NCBI GenBank assembly: GCA_008729055.1
Contig: SDUX01000005.1
Span: 1,248,875-1,312,874, forward strand
Direction: 5' to 3'
From: Pyropia haitanensis
Lineage: Eukaryota > Rhodophyta > Bangiophyceae > Bangiales > Bangiaceae
Length of the DNA stretch: 64,000 bases
The notes below the pieces were generated by a model. The model searched no databases. It was not told the origin of the DNA and saw only the letters and a list, made by a program, of their open reading frames with translations. How positions within the stretch are numbered: the first letter of the stretch is position 1; each line of letters opens with the position of its first letter. A program made the position numbers and the translations under genes. Below are positions 43,248 through 54,999 of this stretch, one piece after another.

Positions 43248-44068
43248 AGCCCCCGCCATTACCTCCGTTTTTCAATGCTGAACTCGACCGACGCCTCGCA
43301 ATCTTGACCGCCATTCTGCGCGCCTGCAGGGCCCGTCCCATCCCATGAGCTTTCTGGTATTCTCATACAAGAACGACAATCTGAAAACAGATAATCAGTC
43401 TACCCGTACATCCCTACATCTGTTTTCCACCACTTTCCGCTTTCACGTACCCTCTCCACCCTTTCTGCTTACAGTCCACGTCAGGCACATTGCACTTGAG
43501 TCGATTCTCATACGGCCACCCGTTGCAGCCCCGGGGCCCTCACAATGTTGGCCCGGCGCGCCTGCCCCGCGGAAAGTAAGGCGTCACAACCGGACCTGTC
43601 ATCGTTCTGCCGCGGATCTGATTGTCCGGGACCTTTCAGTCTGCGTCGCATGCCGCGTCCCGCGCCTTCAAAAAGATATGCACGGCGACACCGGCCTCCT
43701 GCACTAAAGCAGACAGGCCAGCGTGCCCATAATTCATCCGCAAAGAGTATCAGCGACCATTAAGATGCCTGAAAGCATTCCTCATAACGAGGCGCACTTT
43801 TTCATGCAGATGGTTGAAGCGCCGAATAGTTGCCAATTTGTGGCAGTGCACATTAACCTCCCCAAAATGTCGTATGTGCTGCAGCTCCTTCCAAGAATGG
43901 ATGACAGAAAGAGGTCAAGAGGCGGGGCAAAACGTTTTGAAAGAGTGCAGGAAAAATTGCGGAACGCAACCGTGCGGCATAGAAGCCCGACTTAATGACA
44001 AAAGTGTTCCAGCAAAACGATGCGGCACTCGAGTGCGCCGCACAGCTGTTAGCGTTCAGCCGACAGCC
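43248..44068. other. No recognisable gene
   Basis: Lower GC, short open frames only; it is the 3' flank of gene A. Confidence 0.4.
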
Positions 44069-46398
44069 TCACTGCAAGGTCTTGACGGAGCGAATGTGGG
44101 TCCGGCCGCGATAACCAGCACCCGCCCTACGTGCCTCGTCACACGTTGCTTGTCGTCGGCCTCGCCGCCGCCACCGCCGCGCTGCTGCTCCAGTGATAAA
44201 CTGCCGGAGAAAGGCGAGGACAATGGGTACAGACAAGCCCACCTCCTGTACGCACTCCATCAAGTCCTGACCCGCGCGTTCGCTGGATTGCTCCCCGCAC
44301 GTGACGGACGCACCTGTGTACATCCTCCTCTCCCCAATGAACCGACTCAGCGTCTGCTTAACGAGGCCCAGCTCTTGACTCTCCGGGAGGGAGACGTAGC
44401 GAAGCGCGGCGCGCCTCTTGTCCTTGCCCTTGACCGAAAAAAGAAAGTTGGCGCACCCAGTCACCTCGCCCTTGTGACCGCCGGCGCCGCTCATCAGACC
44501 GGTCTCGCGGTTCCGGCGACGGCGGTTGGCGCTTTGCGCCGCCGTGTACGCGGGAGCCCGCCTCAAGGCGCTCTCCAGCGCCTCAGCAACCTGGGCACGG
44601 CGCTGGTCCAACGGCACCGTCGCCAATGCGCCTGACATGGGCGGTGAATCAGCGCCAGCCGGCCACGAGCCCACATCTGCAGCGAACGCCCCCAGAGTCC
44701 TTGCGACAGGCCTCAAGGCCCTGTCGTCCTCAACGGCCGCCGCCACCCCTGCGGCCATAAGTGCCGTCGGAGAGCTCAGGGCCAAGCCCAGACCTGTGAG
44801 GTCAATAATGTCGGACTGGGCCGCGTGCGCGCAGAACCGCTCCCCGGCGGCCGGAAGAAGCGCAGCCAGGGACCGCTTGTGGCCATGAGCCGTATCCTTT
44901 TGCGCTCGGACCGTCGGTGGCAGACGGTCGATCGCGGGCCGCAGACGCTCTTGCATGGCGTCCATGTTGTGCTGTCTGCACGACCAGCGCGGGGCGGATC
45001 GCCCGACAATCTTGGTTTCGACATTGTCAGGCTTGTGGCCACGCACGTCACAGACGGCGCATGCGGCGGAGCAGCGCTCGCACGTGCGCGCTGCGCAGCC
45101 GCAGCGAACGTTATCCTCCGCCGTGACGGGGCAGCGCGTCGCCGTGTGGCCTGGCAGGCGACAGACGCCACACTTTCGTGCGCTCGTTGCTAAGAGTACG
45201 ACACAGAAAAAGTACGAGAGGACAGTGTGGAGGGTTGATCAGCAAAGCAAAACAAACAGGAGGCGTGCGGGCACGACGTTAGCACCAGGCGACGAGCTCT
45301 CCCTCTGACCACTACTGGCAGCAAGACAGAAAAATAGACCTCTCAGCGGTGTGCGAGAGAGAGAAAAGAACATGGGAAGTACAATCTGCCGCACACGCAC
45401 GGGAACAAGGAAGAACGTACCGGGTCCGGCTGCCCCATCATCAGGACGTGAGGGATCGGCGGAATTACCCGCCATAACGCGTCTGCTGGGAACACGTAGT
45501 CCTGTGCTCGAGTCGATGAGGTGTGCGGCAACGCCGTCGACAAACGAGCGTACTTCGAAGGGGACCGAGTCACGCAGGGGAGCATGCCACGCTGAGCATG
45601 CCACCCTGCGCCTGCTGGTACCACCGTGTCCGCTGAAGGGGCCACCTGTGCAACGACAAATGGAGCTCAAATCGCATTTTTATGTTTGTCGGCACACGCT
45701 GGTGTAGTTGCATGAAAAAATATATTTATCTGCAAAGAGAAAAGTACCCCTTGTGTTCGTGTTCCTGTTCGGATCGGCCAAAATTGGGCGGTCTGCAATA
45801 AAAAATCCGAGAGGACAGTGTGGAGGGACAATCAGCAAAGCAAATCAAACGGGAGGCGTGCAGGCACGGCGTTAGCGACAGGCAACAAGCTCTCCCTCTG
45901 ACCACTGCTGGCAGCAGCACACAAAAACCAACCTCTTAGCGGTGCGCGAGAAAGAGAAAAGAACATGACAAGTACAGGCTGCCGCACACGCACGAAAACA
46001 AGGAAGAACGTACCGGGTCCTGCTGCCCCAGCATTAGCACGTGAGGGATCGGCGGGATTACTCGCCATATCGCGTCTGCTGGGAGCACGCAGTCCTGTGT
46101 TCGAGTCGATGAGGTGTGCAGCAACGTCGTCGACAACCGAGCGTGCTTTAAACGGGACCGAGTCACGCAGGGGAGCATGCCACGTTGAACGTGCCACCCT
46201 GCGCTTGCTGGTACCACCGTGTTTGCCGAAACGGCCACTTGCGCAACGACAAATGGAGCTCAAATTGCACTTTGATGTTTGTCGGCACACGCTGGTGTAG
46301 TTGTATGAAAATAATACAGCTGTTCTCCAAAAAACTGTGCACTCACAAGAGCCACCAACAAGAGCCAAAGTCTGAAAAATTAGGACCACGTGGCTCAT
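44069..46398 (-). CDS. Gene A: zinc-knuckle protein of an unclassified two-gene element
   Basis: Main exon 45189-44069: CCHC knuckle CGVCRLPGHTATRC, then RCGCAARTCERCSAACAVC (further Cys clusters), W-x-CRQHNM, an Ala/Leu-rich middle, a basic ANRRRRNRETG and a C-terminal ECVQEVGLSVPIVLAFLRQF. Upstream exon ends at 45421 with donor GTACGTTCTT; acceptor CTCTTAG at 45190; exon phases 1 and 2 fit. A duplicate first exon with the same donor ends at 46014 and extends to an ATG at 46398, so alternative first exons are possible. A homologue lies at 20.4 kb after the same leader repeat. Role unknown; nucleic-acid binding is implied. Divergent to the DDE gene. Confidence 0.6.
45216..46312 (-). repeat. 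Tandem duplication of the gene A first exon and intron
   Basis: 45216-45720 and 45808-46312 are about 505-bp copies differing at roughly one base in eight, both keeping the exon frame (RDSVPF, LIDS.TGLR.PSRR.MA.N.ADPSR) and the GTACGTTCTTCCTTG donor. The 87-bp spacer holds a motif (TGTTCGGATCGGCCAAA..GGCGGTCTGCAAT) seen again at 53400-53490. Confidence 0.85.
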
Positions 46399-46489
46399 AC
46401 TCGCTCAAAATGACCATGAAAAAGTCATTAAACGGACCATTGGAAAAAAAGCGGATAAATCACGAGACGCATAACCGAAAGTCATTGGT

Positions 46490-47400
46490 GCATGCTAGTG
46501 CGTACAGCCGACAAATATTGTCGCGCGAGCTGAACAGACGCCATCGCAGTCCGGCGGCAAGCCGGCACAACCGGTCTCACTCGCAGCAACAGGAGAATCA
46601 CCAATCTCATTGACCATCAGCATGCTGAGTCCGCATGACAGTGAGATTTCCTAGTCAAATCGCGCGCTGACCGCCCGTCTGTCAGATCCTCCTAGGCGGG
46701 CGACGCCCGCGCGACAGAACCGTGGACAAGGCCTGGCTTCGAGCGATGCTTGACGGCAAATATTTTGGAATCGGGCGCCAGTCGAGGACACGCAGCGCTG
46801 ACAGCGGGCCGCAGGGCAATCGCGTTGCCAACGGGCCGTGACGCAGCCAGGCGCATGTACCGCCGCAATTTCCGGCATCTCTCGGATGTCTTCCGGCGCG
46901 ATCTCGCATTTCTTAGTGGAGTAATCTAGATTGGACCAATTTTACGATCCTATTGCATCGAACGCCGCGATAGGATCCATTCTCGTGCCCTCAAACGCGC
47001 TGATCGATCGTCTCAGATGCCGACCGTTGCCGCCAAAGCCATTCTCAGCCACACACCGAGTGGCTGTAGGGATCTGGAATGGTCGCTTGTTACTCAATTG
47101 AGCTCTGGCGATCTCACTCCAACTGGCGGAGCACGCCCCTCGCTGGTCAACTCCGCCCGTCCATTTGATTTTGCGAACTCGCGATTCGTGATCACCGTCG
47201 TCGCCACCGTCGTCGTCGCTCGATTCACACTTAATATTGAAACTTCGTAACTCTCTCGTGCTGCTGTCGTCGAACAGTAGGGTTGATCGGCAATATGGCT
47301 TGACATTTTCGCCCTGCTGACTACTCTGAGAGTGAGGCTGCAGAGTTGTAGGGTGCAGCGCACGGACACGCGAGGTGGTGGGTTCGATTTATATACTCTT
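46490..47400 (-). repeat. Inverted repeat left arm (gene A leader)
   Basis: Reverse complement of 47770-48450 over about 700 bp and of 19640-20470 over its outer part. The inner end (plus 47331-47400) resembles a tRNA: GTAGGGTGCAGCGCACGG..GGTGGGTTCGATTT with a B-box-like GGTTCGA, but the T-stem does not close, as in tRNA-derived SINEs. Confidence 0.85.
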
Positions 47401-47769
47401 CCGCCACTGGTTGCGGACTGTCGCATAATCTATTTTGCAACGGTGTGGGCGTTGTGCATGCGAAGTTCTCTCCGTGACACGGTGATAACACGTGAGGTTT
47501 GCCTGACCTCCGACCGTTCAGGGGCTGTTAAGTTGTCAGCGCGCTCGTCCAGTATTGAGTTCAACAACGCAGATCAGCTTTGAATGAAAAAAGCGACATG
47601 ATCAAGGGCATCGTGTCCACACACACCTGAGACCAAGTCGGTCGCTGCAATAGCCCCGGGAAACTCCCCGATTGCGTCTTGGGCTCCTAGCCATGAGTCG
47701 TGCTCCAAAATCGTTTTTTCCCAACGCCATGAAATGGGGCGTGAGACATTTGGCAACAAGCGGCATATG

Positions 47770-48450
47770 GGACAAAAGTCGAACCCACGACCCCGCGTAT
47801 CCGTGCGCTGCGCCCTACCACTCTGCAGCCTCACTCTCAGAGTAGTCAGCAGGGCGAAAATGTCAAGCCATATTGCCGATCAACCCTACTGTTCGACGAC
47901 AGCAGCACGAGAGAGTTACGAAGCTTCAATATTAAGTGTGAATCGAGCGACGACGACGGTGGCGACGACGGTGATCACGAATCGCGAGTTCGCAAAATCA
48001 AATGGACGGGCGGAGTTGACCAGCGAGGGGCGTGCTCCGCCAGTTGGAGTGAGATCGCCAGAGCTCAATTGAGTAACAAGCGACCATTCCAGATCCCTAC
48101 AGCCACTCGGTGTGTGGCTGAGAATGGCTTTGGCGGCAACGGTCGGCATCTGAGACGATCGATCAGCGCGTTTGAGGGCACGAGAATGGATCCTATCGCG
48201 GCGTTCGATGCAATAGGATCGTAAAATTGGTCCAATCTAGATTACTCCACTAAGAAATGCGAGATCGCGCCGGAAGACATCCGAGAGATGCCGGAAATTG
48301 CGGCGGTACATGCGCCTGGCTGCGTCACGGCCCGTTGGCAACGCGATTGCCCTGCGGCCCGCTGTCAGCGCTGCGTGTCCTCGACTGGCGCCCGATTCCA
48401 AAATATTTGCCGTCAAGCATCGCTCGAAGCCAGGCCTTGTCCACAGTTCT
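47770..48450 (+). repeat. Inverted repeat right arm (leader of the DDE gene)
   Basis: Mirror of the left arm across a 370-bp spacer, about 90 percent similar by eye; diverges after GCCAGGCCTTGTCCAC near 48447. Each arm points toward its own gene (gene A left, DDE gene right), so it may be long TIR sequence or a shared promoter/leader. Confidence 0.85.
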
Positions 48451-48878
48451 GGCTTAAGGTCGTTGCCGATCCAGTCAGATTGGACCGTGGCCCGTTCCGT
48501 ATCTGATATCCCGGACTCCGGCCGTCAGATCTGGCCGACAGTAGATAATCCGCGTGTGTGCGCTTGGACGCGTTGTGCCTCCGCAGTCTGGGTGAGGCGC
48601 TTCACACGAGAAGGGAGGCAGTGTTATCGGCACGCTAGATTTGCTGCGATTGCGTAGTTGACTCATCCGACCAATCACACTCTGATCAACCAGGCGGATC
48701 CTAGATCCATAATGGCACCGTGGGGACGGCAATGACACATGCGTCGGGTTGCATCGTTTCAGCAGGCTTTAGGCTAGCACAGTGGGTGTCGATCTATTTT
48801 CGGAGGGCCCCTTGAGATGTGCATCCCAGTCCAATTTCAGGCCGCCCTGCATGGCTCGGCGAAAGTCATGGAGATTGA

Positions 48879-51800
48879 GTGGTCGTCGGTCTGCTTCTCG
48901 CTTCTGGTGGCCTCTTCTTTGGGATGGCCCACACCCAGTTAAAAGGCGACATGGCGTTTTCCATTACAGTTGCCACGTCTCGTCTTTTGACAAAAAAAAT
49001 GACTCTCAGTCGCTCACGCGTCGTCCCAGACTGTGCGCTCTGTGCACCTCCCCGACTGTCCTCCTCGCACTCAGTGTACCCATACTTGCCACCTACACCC
49101 CCTACGACCTTCCCCAGCCTACAGGGAGTCAACCTGATTGCATCGCTGCTCCCGGTAGCGAAACAGGATGCCGCAGCAGTCAATCCGAGGCGATCAGGGA
49201 CTGGCCGATCTTTGGTACGTACTCGGCGCTGCTGTGAACATGTGTGTGTACGCGTTTTCTTTTCGTGTGGAAGGCACGATCTGGCACAGCTCGACGAGCT
49301 GACCACGCCTGTCTATTTTGTGCCTGGGTTTTCTATGCTCCATTTTTCGCTGTGGCGCCTTCCTTGCTTCCGCTTGACTTGGCTGTGGGTGGCGGGCTTC
49401 AGTGATGATGCGTCGGCCCTTGTCAAAAAAGCTTTTGATGAGAAGCCTCTTGCATTTTTCTGCACGCAGTGCGCCTCCCCGCTCATACAGGACAGCGTAC
49501 AGGGCAGGCGGTGGCGAGATGCTGTGCTGGCGGGCGTCATCTGTCGCGCTGCGGCCGTCACCCTCGTCCGTCTCGCCGACGTGCGCAAGCGGAGCATAGC
49601 CGTGTCTGCGGACGCCCGGGGGACGCCCCGCGGGCTGTGCGCGGAGTGTTACATGCGAAACCGCAGGCGAGACGTTGCTGAACATGCGGACCAGCGCGCC
49701 CGCCTGTCAGGGCCCGTCGGTGGGCCTCCACTGCCTGTGGGGCCGCGCGGGACGGAGCCCACCACGCATCCCGAGTCCTCGACCGTAGCAGGGCCCCGCC
49801 GAGACTTCGTCCGTCTGTCTGACTTTGGGGTGGCTCCCGTCGGCTTTGAGACTTGTCCAGTGAGCGGGCTAAACGTGGCACCGAGTCCAAGTCAAGCGAT
49901 TGCCTTTATCCTCAAGTCGTATGCAAGCATGGAGAGCACCTGCGTGGAGCAAGTGGAGGCTCTTCTCGCTCTACACCTGACGACGACGAGCCCCGACAGT
50001 TTTAACGAATCGTACAAAGGTAGCCGCCGGCTGTACTTACGCATTACGGAGCCGCTAAAGAAAGTGGTTGGGGTCCGCCAGAACCAGCGCCGGGCTGCCG
50101 AGGTGGCCAAGGTGGTCGCCAGGCTCATCCATCAAGACCCGAGCCTGGTGCTGACAGCGCTGGCAGATATCCTCGGGCGGGCCAGCCTGGGCGGGGGGGG
50201 GGCTGTCGCTCCGGCTGCAGTCGCCCATGGGGAGCTGCCAGTGCGTTTGCAGACCCAGTTTATTATCGACAATTGTGTCAGTGGTACTCTGTGGCAGCGG
50301 TTTCGGTTGCTCCTCGGCGGGCCCGCGAGTGGATTGGTCAGCCGGGAGCGTGTGCGGGAGGACCGCCGGCTGGCTGCGGCAGAGCCGCGGAACGCGGTTG
50401 GATGTAACGGGCAAGGTGCGTACTTACTGAACCTGTTCGCCGCCCTACAGTCCCTCGTGGACGACCTCCAAGACACCAATCAATTTTTAGAGCGTTGTAC
50501 AACGGATGGCCGAGGGCATGACGTGCCGCAAGTCTCCCCGTTTCTCGGACGAGACTCTGCCGCCGAGGTGCACGCGGCGACCGTCGCGGACGTTCAAGTC
50601 TGCTTTGGGTTGGACAAGGGCGGGTTGCTAAGCTCTTGTAAAGCTGTTGTATCCTGTGCCAATGAAGAGCGCCCCTGCAGCCGCGGGAACACTATACTTT
50701 ATGGTGTTTTACCTTGTGCGAGCGACGACCACGCGGCGCTGGCTAAGATGGCGGACGTTTACATGCCAGATATTGACGGTCTGCCATTGGCGGGCCTGCA
50801 TGTGAACGGCCTCCGGCGCGCGGTGCGGCTGATATTGACGGGTGACTACAGCTTCCTGACGGCCTGGTGCGGTCACCTGGGTGCCAGCAGCCGCATGCCC
50901 TGCCTTTGGTGTACAGCCATGCGCCGTCGCACGGCGACCAATGGGGAGCTCGTCGACGAGTACGGAGATATGCAGGCTGGCAGCAGAGCGGGTGGCACGC
51001 TGCGGACGGGCGACAAGTTTGCCAAGATGGCTGCAGCCTATGCGACACGCAATAATGACACTCTCCCTGTGCGACTGACACTCGAGCAGCACCTGTCTAT
51101 TAAGCGCAGCCTCCTCATGGTCATCCCTCCCGACCATGTCTCCCCAATGCCGCTGCATCTGACCTTAGGCATCACTGTCTGGCTGCTTCAATGAAGCGCT
51201 GAAGCCATTTATGTCCACAACGGTTTGGAGCAAGGGCGGGCGTACGTGGGCGCGCTGGCCACTCTACTCGGGCAGTCGATGGGTGTCAGCCCCGCGCCAT
51301 ACTTTGGCGGCGCTTTTGAAGGACGGCAGTGCCAACGTATCGCGCGTCGGATGGAGATGGTAAGCACGCTGATGGCTCGATACGTACCTGAGGCGGAAGC
51401 CGCGGCATTTTCGGCCGCATGCAGCACCTGGCGCAAAGTTCTCCCCGTTCTGACCCGTGTGCACGCCAGCTCCCTAGCAGAGGTGAGTGCATTCCGCCGG
51501 CACACAGCCAGCTTTGTGGACTGCCTGCTGGGTGCCTTTCTGTAGTCATCGGTCACCCCCAAGCTACACACACTGTGCTGTCACGCTCCAGACTTTTTGA
51601 ATCGCTTCGGTAGTCTGGGGCGGTACAGTGAGCGAGGGTTGGAGGCTTGGCATGGCCACTTTAACTACACCGCCGTCCATCACCCGGCCGGCACGTTTTT
51701 GGAGAGCTGCCGGTCGTACGTCACCCGGTCGGCCATGTCTCGGGAACCCGGAAATGAGGCCTACAACCGGGGAAAGAGACGGGCGCCAGCGACGGCAGGG

Positions 51801-52220
51801 CCAGGAGTGCGCGCCGCCAAGCGGGTGGACGACAAGCGGACAACTGCTGGGAAAGCGCTGGCGGGTGTACCGCGGCTGATGGCTAACTCCTGTGCCCAGA
51901 AAAAGCAAGCCGACGCCGACAAGTGGGCGCGTGACATGCTGGCTGAGGCCGTCACCAAAATTGAGGCCCATCGACGGACGGTCCCCGCGGCGAGCCCTCG
52001 CGTGGCCAGCACGGACGCTGCCGACGAGGCGTTCACGGCCGCGGATATCTATCGGGACATGCTTGAGGGAGACACAGCGAGCTTGATGGGCTTGCTGAAT
52101 GATTACTCTGGTGAAAGATGCACACCTGTGAGTGTGTCGTCGATGGGCGCGCGGACGGCACTCGCCGCAGGGCTGCACCACTCGCCTTTGGCCGCACCAT
52201 TCTTGATTGCCGACCTCTGA
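48879..52220 (+). pseudogene. Large DDE-transposase-like protein (two in-frame stops)
   Basis: One frame over about 1110 codons, interrupted only by TGA 51192-51194 and TAG 51543-51545, each one transition from a sense codon (CGA, CAG). N-terminal Cys region: FFCTQCASPLIQ..GLCAECYMRNRRRD. Central: CFGLDKGGLLSSCKAVVSCA, NTILYGVLPC, then LILTGDYSFLTAWCGHLGAS and MPCLWC. C-terminal: SVTPKLHTLCCHAPDFLNRF and GSLGRYSERGLEAWHGHFN. Acidic residues in GLDKGG, TGDYSFL and YSERGLE are candidates for a DDE triad. Similar GDY.FL..GxSG..CLWC proteins occur widely in animals and protists and are repeat-like; I cannot assign a superfamily. True start unknown; an upstream intron is possible. Confidence 0.6.
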
Positions 52221-53519
52221 GTGTACACGGCACTGCGGCGTGCCCGTGGGCAGGCAAATCTTTGAGCCCTGGGCCCTGGCATCACCAGCCGCCGGAGACG
52301 GGCAGCTGTGCCGGCCGTGTTCTTGCCCAAGTGGGCCGCGCCCGAGAGCGCCCGACGCCAGTCTGGGGCCCACGCTCAGATAAGGACCTCGCCCTGAGCA
52401 TCCAGACCCCCTGCAACCCATGCGGGCCTGCACGCGTGGGGCGCGCGGACGCCGAAGGCCGTCCGCGGAAAGCACACGTGGGATGGCAGGGTATGACGGA
52501 CCGCGCCTGACCGACTCCCCGCTCGAGGCTGCGCGATTGCTGCAAGTCGGTGATGGCCGACCGGGCCCGACAACGACCAAGCATCTTTCAGATGTCGGAC
52601 AAGAACCCAGCCCGCGCTCCACTCTCGGGTCAAATTCAAGTGAGCGGATCACGCCTGGAAGCCCGATTGAAGAGGGTACAGCGTGCCACGCATCAGGAGT
52701 GCGGAGGGCCGCGTCAATGCTTGTGTAATGTTCTGACAGATTGTCCGTAAGCCAACCACAGCGCTCTGAACAGGACAGGCTTTCGCAGGCGTCCAATGGA
52801 GGCCTCGATGCGAGCTCAAAAGCCGCATGTCGCCCGAGAGGGGGTCTTAACTGGGTGTGGGCCCGTCAGGGCGTCTGTGAAAGGGGATATTGTTGGCGTC
52901 TTCTTGAGGACCGTTTTAACAAGACGCCACCAGACTGGGCCCTCATTGGTCAGCCGGCACCTCCTCAGGAAGAGCCATCGCCCTGAACTGGGAAATCCAA
53001 TGAGAAAAAGACGGGGCTGGCTCTTCTTGGCGTCTTGTTGCGCCCGGGCAAAGAACACGCCAGACACGTGGGCTTGCCGCCCACATGAGAGGCTTTCTCG
53101 CTGAACAGGTGCGCCACGGTTGCTAGAATGAGTGCCACATTTGGAGGATTCCCCTCCATCGCGCCAATTCTGGTCAACCGTGGACAAGCGGAAACTTTTT
53201 GTCTGATTTTGCACTCGTGTCCGTCACACAAGACAGCTCGTTAAGCGCCGTAGGGAGAGGTCCCCGGACAGCATGATCGAAAGTTTTCCTGATGGAAGCT
53301 ATCTTATGGCCAAATAGCTCCGAAAAAACAGGGTTATTTCAGAATCATCTTTCTGGCATCTTGTTGCCGGCTCTTCTGAGAGCACAGATTTTTATAGAAC
53401 GGCTGTATATTCATCTGCAAACAAAAAAGTGCCCTTTGTGATCGTGTTCTTGTTCGGATCGGCCAAACTTAGGCGGTCTGCAATACTTGGTACGGTTGCA
53501 TTTTGGCAGGCGCGTCACG
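52221..53519. other. No gene; contains a short dispersed motif
   Basis: No convincing ORF. 53400-53490 (ATCTGCAAACAAAAAAGTGC .. GTTCGGATCGGCCAAAC) is about 80 percent like 45716-45805 in the same orientation, perhaps an element end. Confidence 0.45.
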
Positions 53520-54996
53520 TCAATTGCGCCGGGGCCGATGGGCTACGTGCCCGTCTCGTGGAAGCCAGTGATTGTGTTGACAGTTGACAACCCATGGAAC
53601 GCGCTCTGGTTGATTAGCTTCGTGAGGTGGATTAAGTTGTACTTGGTCTCCCTGGGGAGCGTGGGTAGCATCGATACCGTCACAGTGACGCTCCTGGCCT
53701 GGGTCTTGAGGGAGGGCCGGCCGTCCAGCGCCTGCAGGATGTGCGACAGGTGGAAGGGAAAAATCAGCACGATCTCTTAGGATTCCTTGATCACACGCAG
53801 GCCCACCGCCGACGCGTGGACCTTGCACCTCTCCATTAGCAGCACCTTCCACTCAGCCGCGCCCCGCCTCTCGAGGTGCTGCGCCGCAAAACGCGCAAAC
53901 GTCTCTCACAAGTCCCGGTCAAACCCCGGCTTCTCGCGACGGTGCAAGTCGGCCCCGTCCTCCAAAAACGACGCCAGGAGGACGCGGCACGAAGGGTCAG
54001 CGACCTGCTCCACAACAGCAAAAGGGAGCCGCCGCTTGCTGCCCGCCACGACCACAAGCACGGGAAGGCGCGACCCGTCCGCGCAGATGGTCGTCACCAG
54101 GCTGGCGGCCTCCGCCCCGCTCTGGACTGACGGGATCACGATCTCCAAACGGCCGTCGTCCTTGTAAGCAATCACCTTGACCTTGGACTTGCTCATCATA
54201 TCCTCCGCGTTCATCATGGACTCGTCGGTTTTCCAGACCTGCGATGCCTTGGTGACGCCAAATCCAGGACAGAGAAACCGAAATGCAGCATAAAACCGTG
54301 CCACCGCCTTTGGCGTCGACGCCACAGCGCGCACACCCTCAAGGGCAACAGGCCGCACGCGCCGTAGATCCGGGCGTCCTCCAAAAATCGTAGGAAGAAA
54401 GTACGACCTGGAATCCCACCCGCCTTAAAGCACCTCTCCGCATCTGCCTCCCTCCGCACGTCGGCAAATTACAGCCGAAACAACACACCGGCAAGCCCAC
54501 ACGTCAGGGCGTCATCCCCCTTAGTTCATGACGCAGATTAAGGCGCCATGGTGTACTCCTCTTCTCTAGAGAAAAACCGAGAGCGCCCGAGCGCCACGTC
54601 TTTGCACCGGTTCTGCAGCCAGGTCCCCACATTGGACCGGGTCGCTCCCGTCGCCCGCAAGAGGACAGCCACGCTCGAAGTCTTGTGCTCAACCCGGGCC
54701 GTCTCCAGCCTCGCCTGCATCTCAGACATCAGCGGTGTGCCCCAAAAACGGGGGCTCGCATTGGACTGGTCAGCGGATGCTTGGTCGGCAGGGGGTGCGG
54801 GCATGGTGCACGTCATAAAAAAGAAAAGACGGCGACTCTCGATGGAGTGGGGAAGTCGATAGGTCAATTGCTGTGAGGGGGCGGTGGAGCCGGCCACAGT
54901 AAAAATACTTGGAATTGAGCTCGCGTAGCTCTGAGGCCGACGAAACAGCCGCCGCCAAGTCAACCAGACTTTCTTGCAGTCACTTGTGCCTCCCAT
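53520..54996 (-). pseudogene. pogo/Tigger-like (DDE_1) transposase, fragmented
   Basis: Pieces in order on minus: a helix-turn-helix (54700-54540, SSVAVLLRATGATRSNVGTW), a CENPB-type second DNA-binding part (54459-54350, READAERCFKAGGIPGRTF), the catalytic domain (54358-53906, QVWKTDESMMN with the first Asp; TTICADGSRLPVLVVVAGSK) and the end (53852-53520, FPFHLSHILQALDGRPSLK, with the LD of the family's PLD motif). The expected second Asp region reads VLLMERCKVHAS, Glu in place of Asp. At least three frameshifts and one stop. Tc1/mariner-pogo proteins cut at TA. Ends not identified. Confidence 0.7.
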
Positions 54997-54999
54997 GTT

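Noticed and set aside
51564..52796. 410-codon minus ORF opposite the DDE gene end
   Set aside because: The plus strand has the conserved transposase-like motifs; the minus reading has none.
53240..53500. Possible terminal inverted repeat of the pogo-like element
   Set aside because: I could not find a matching inverted sequence or TA duplication on the other side (54996-55250).
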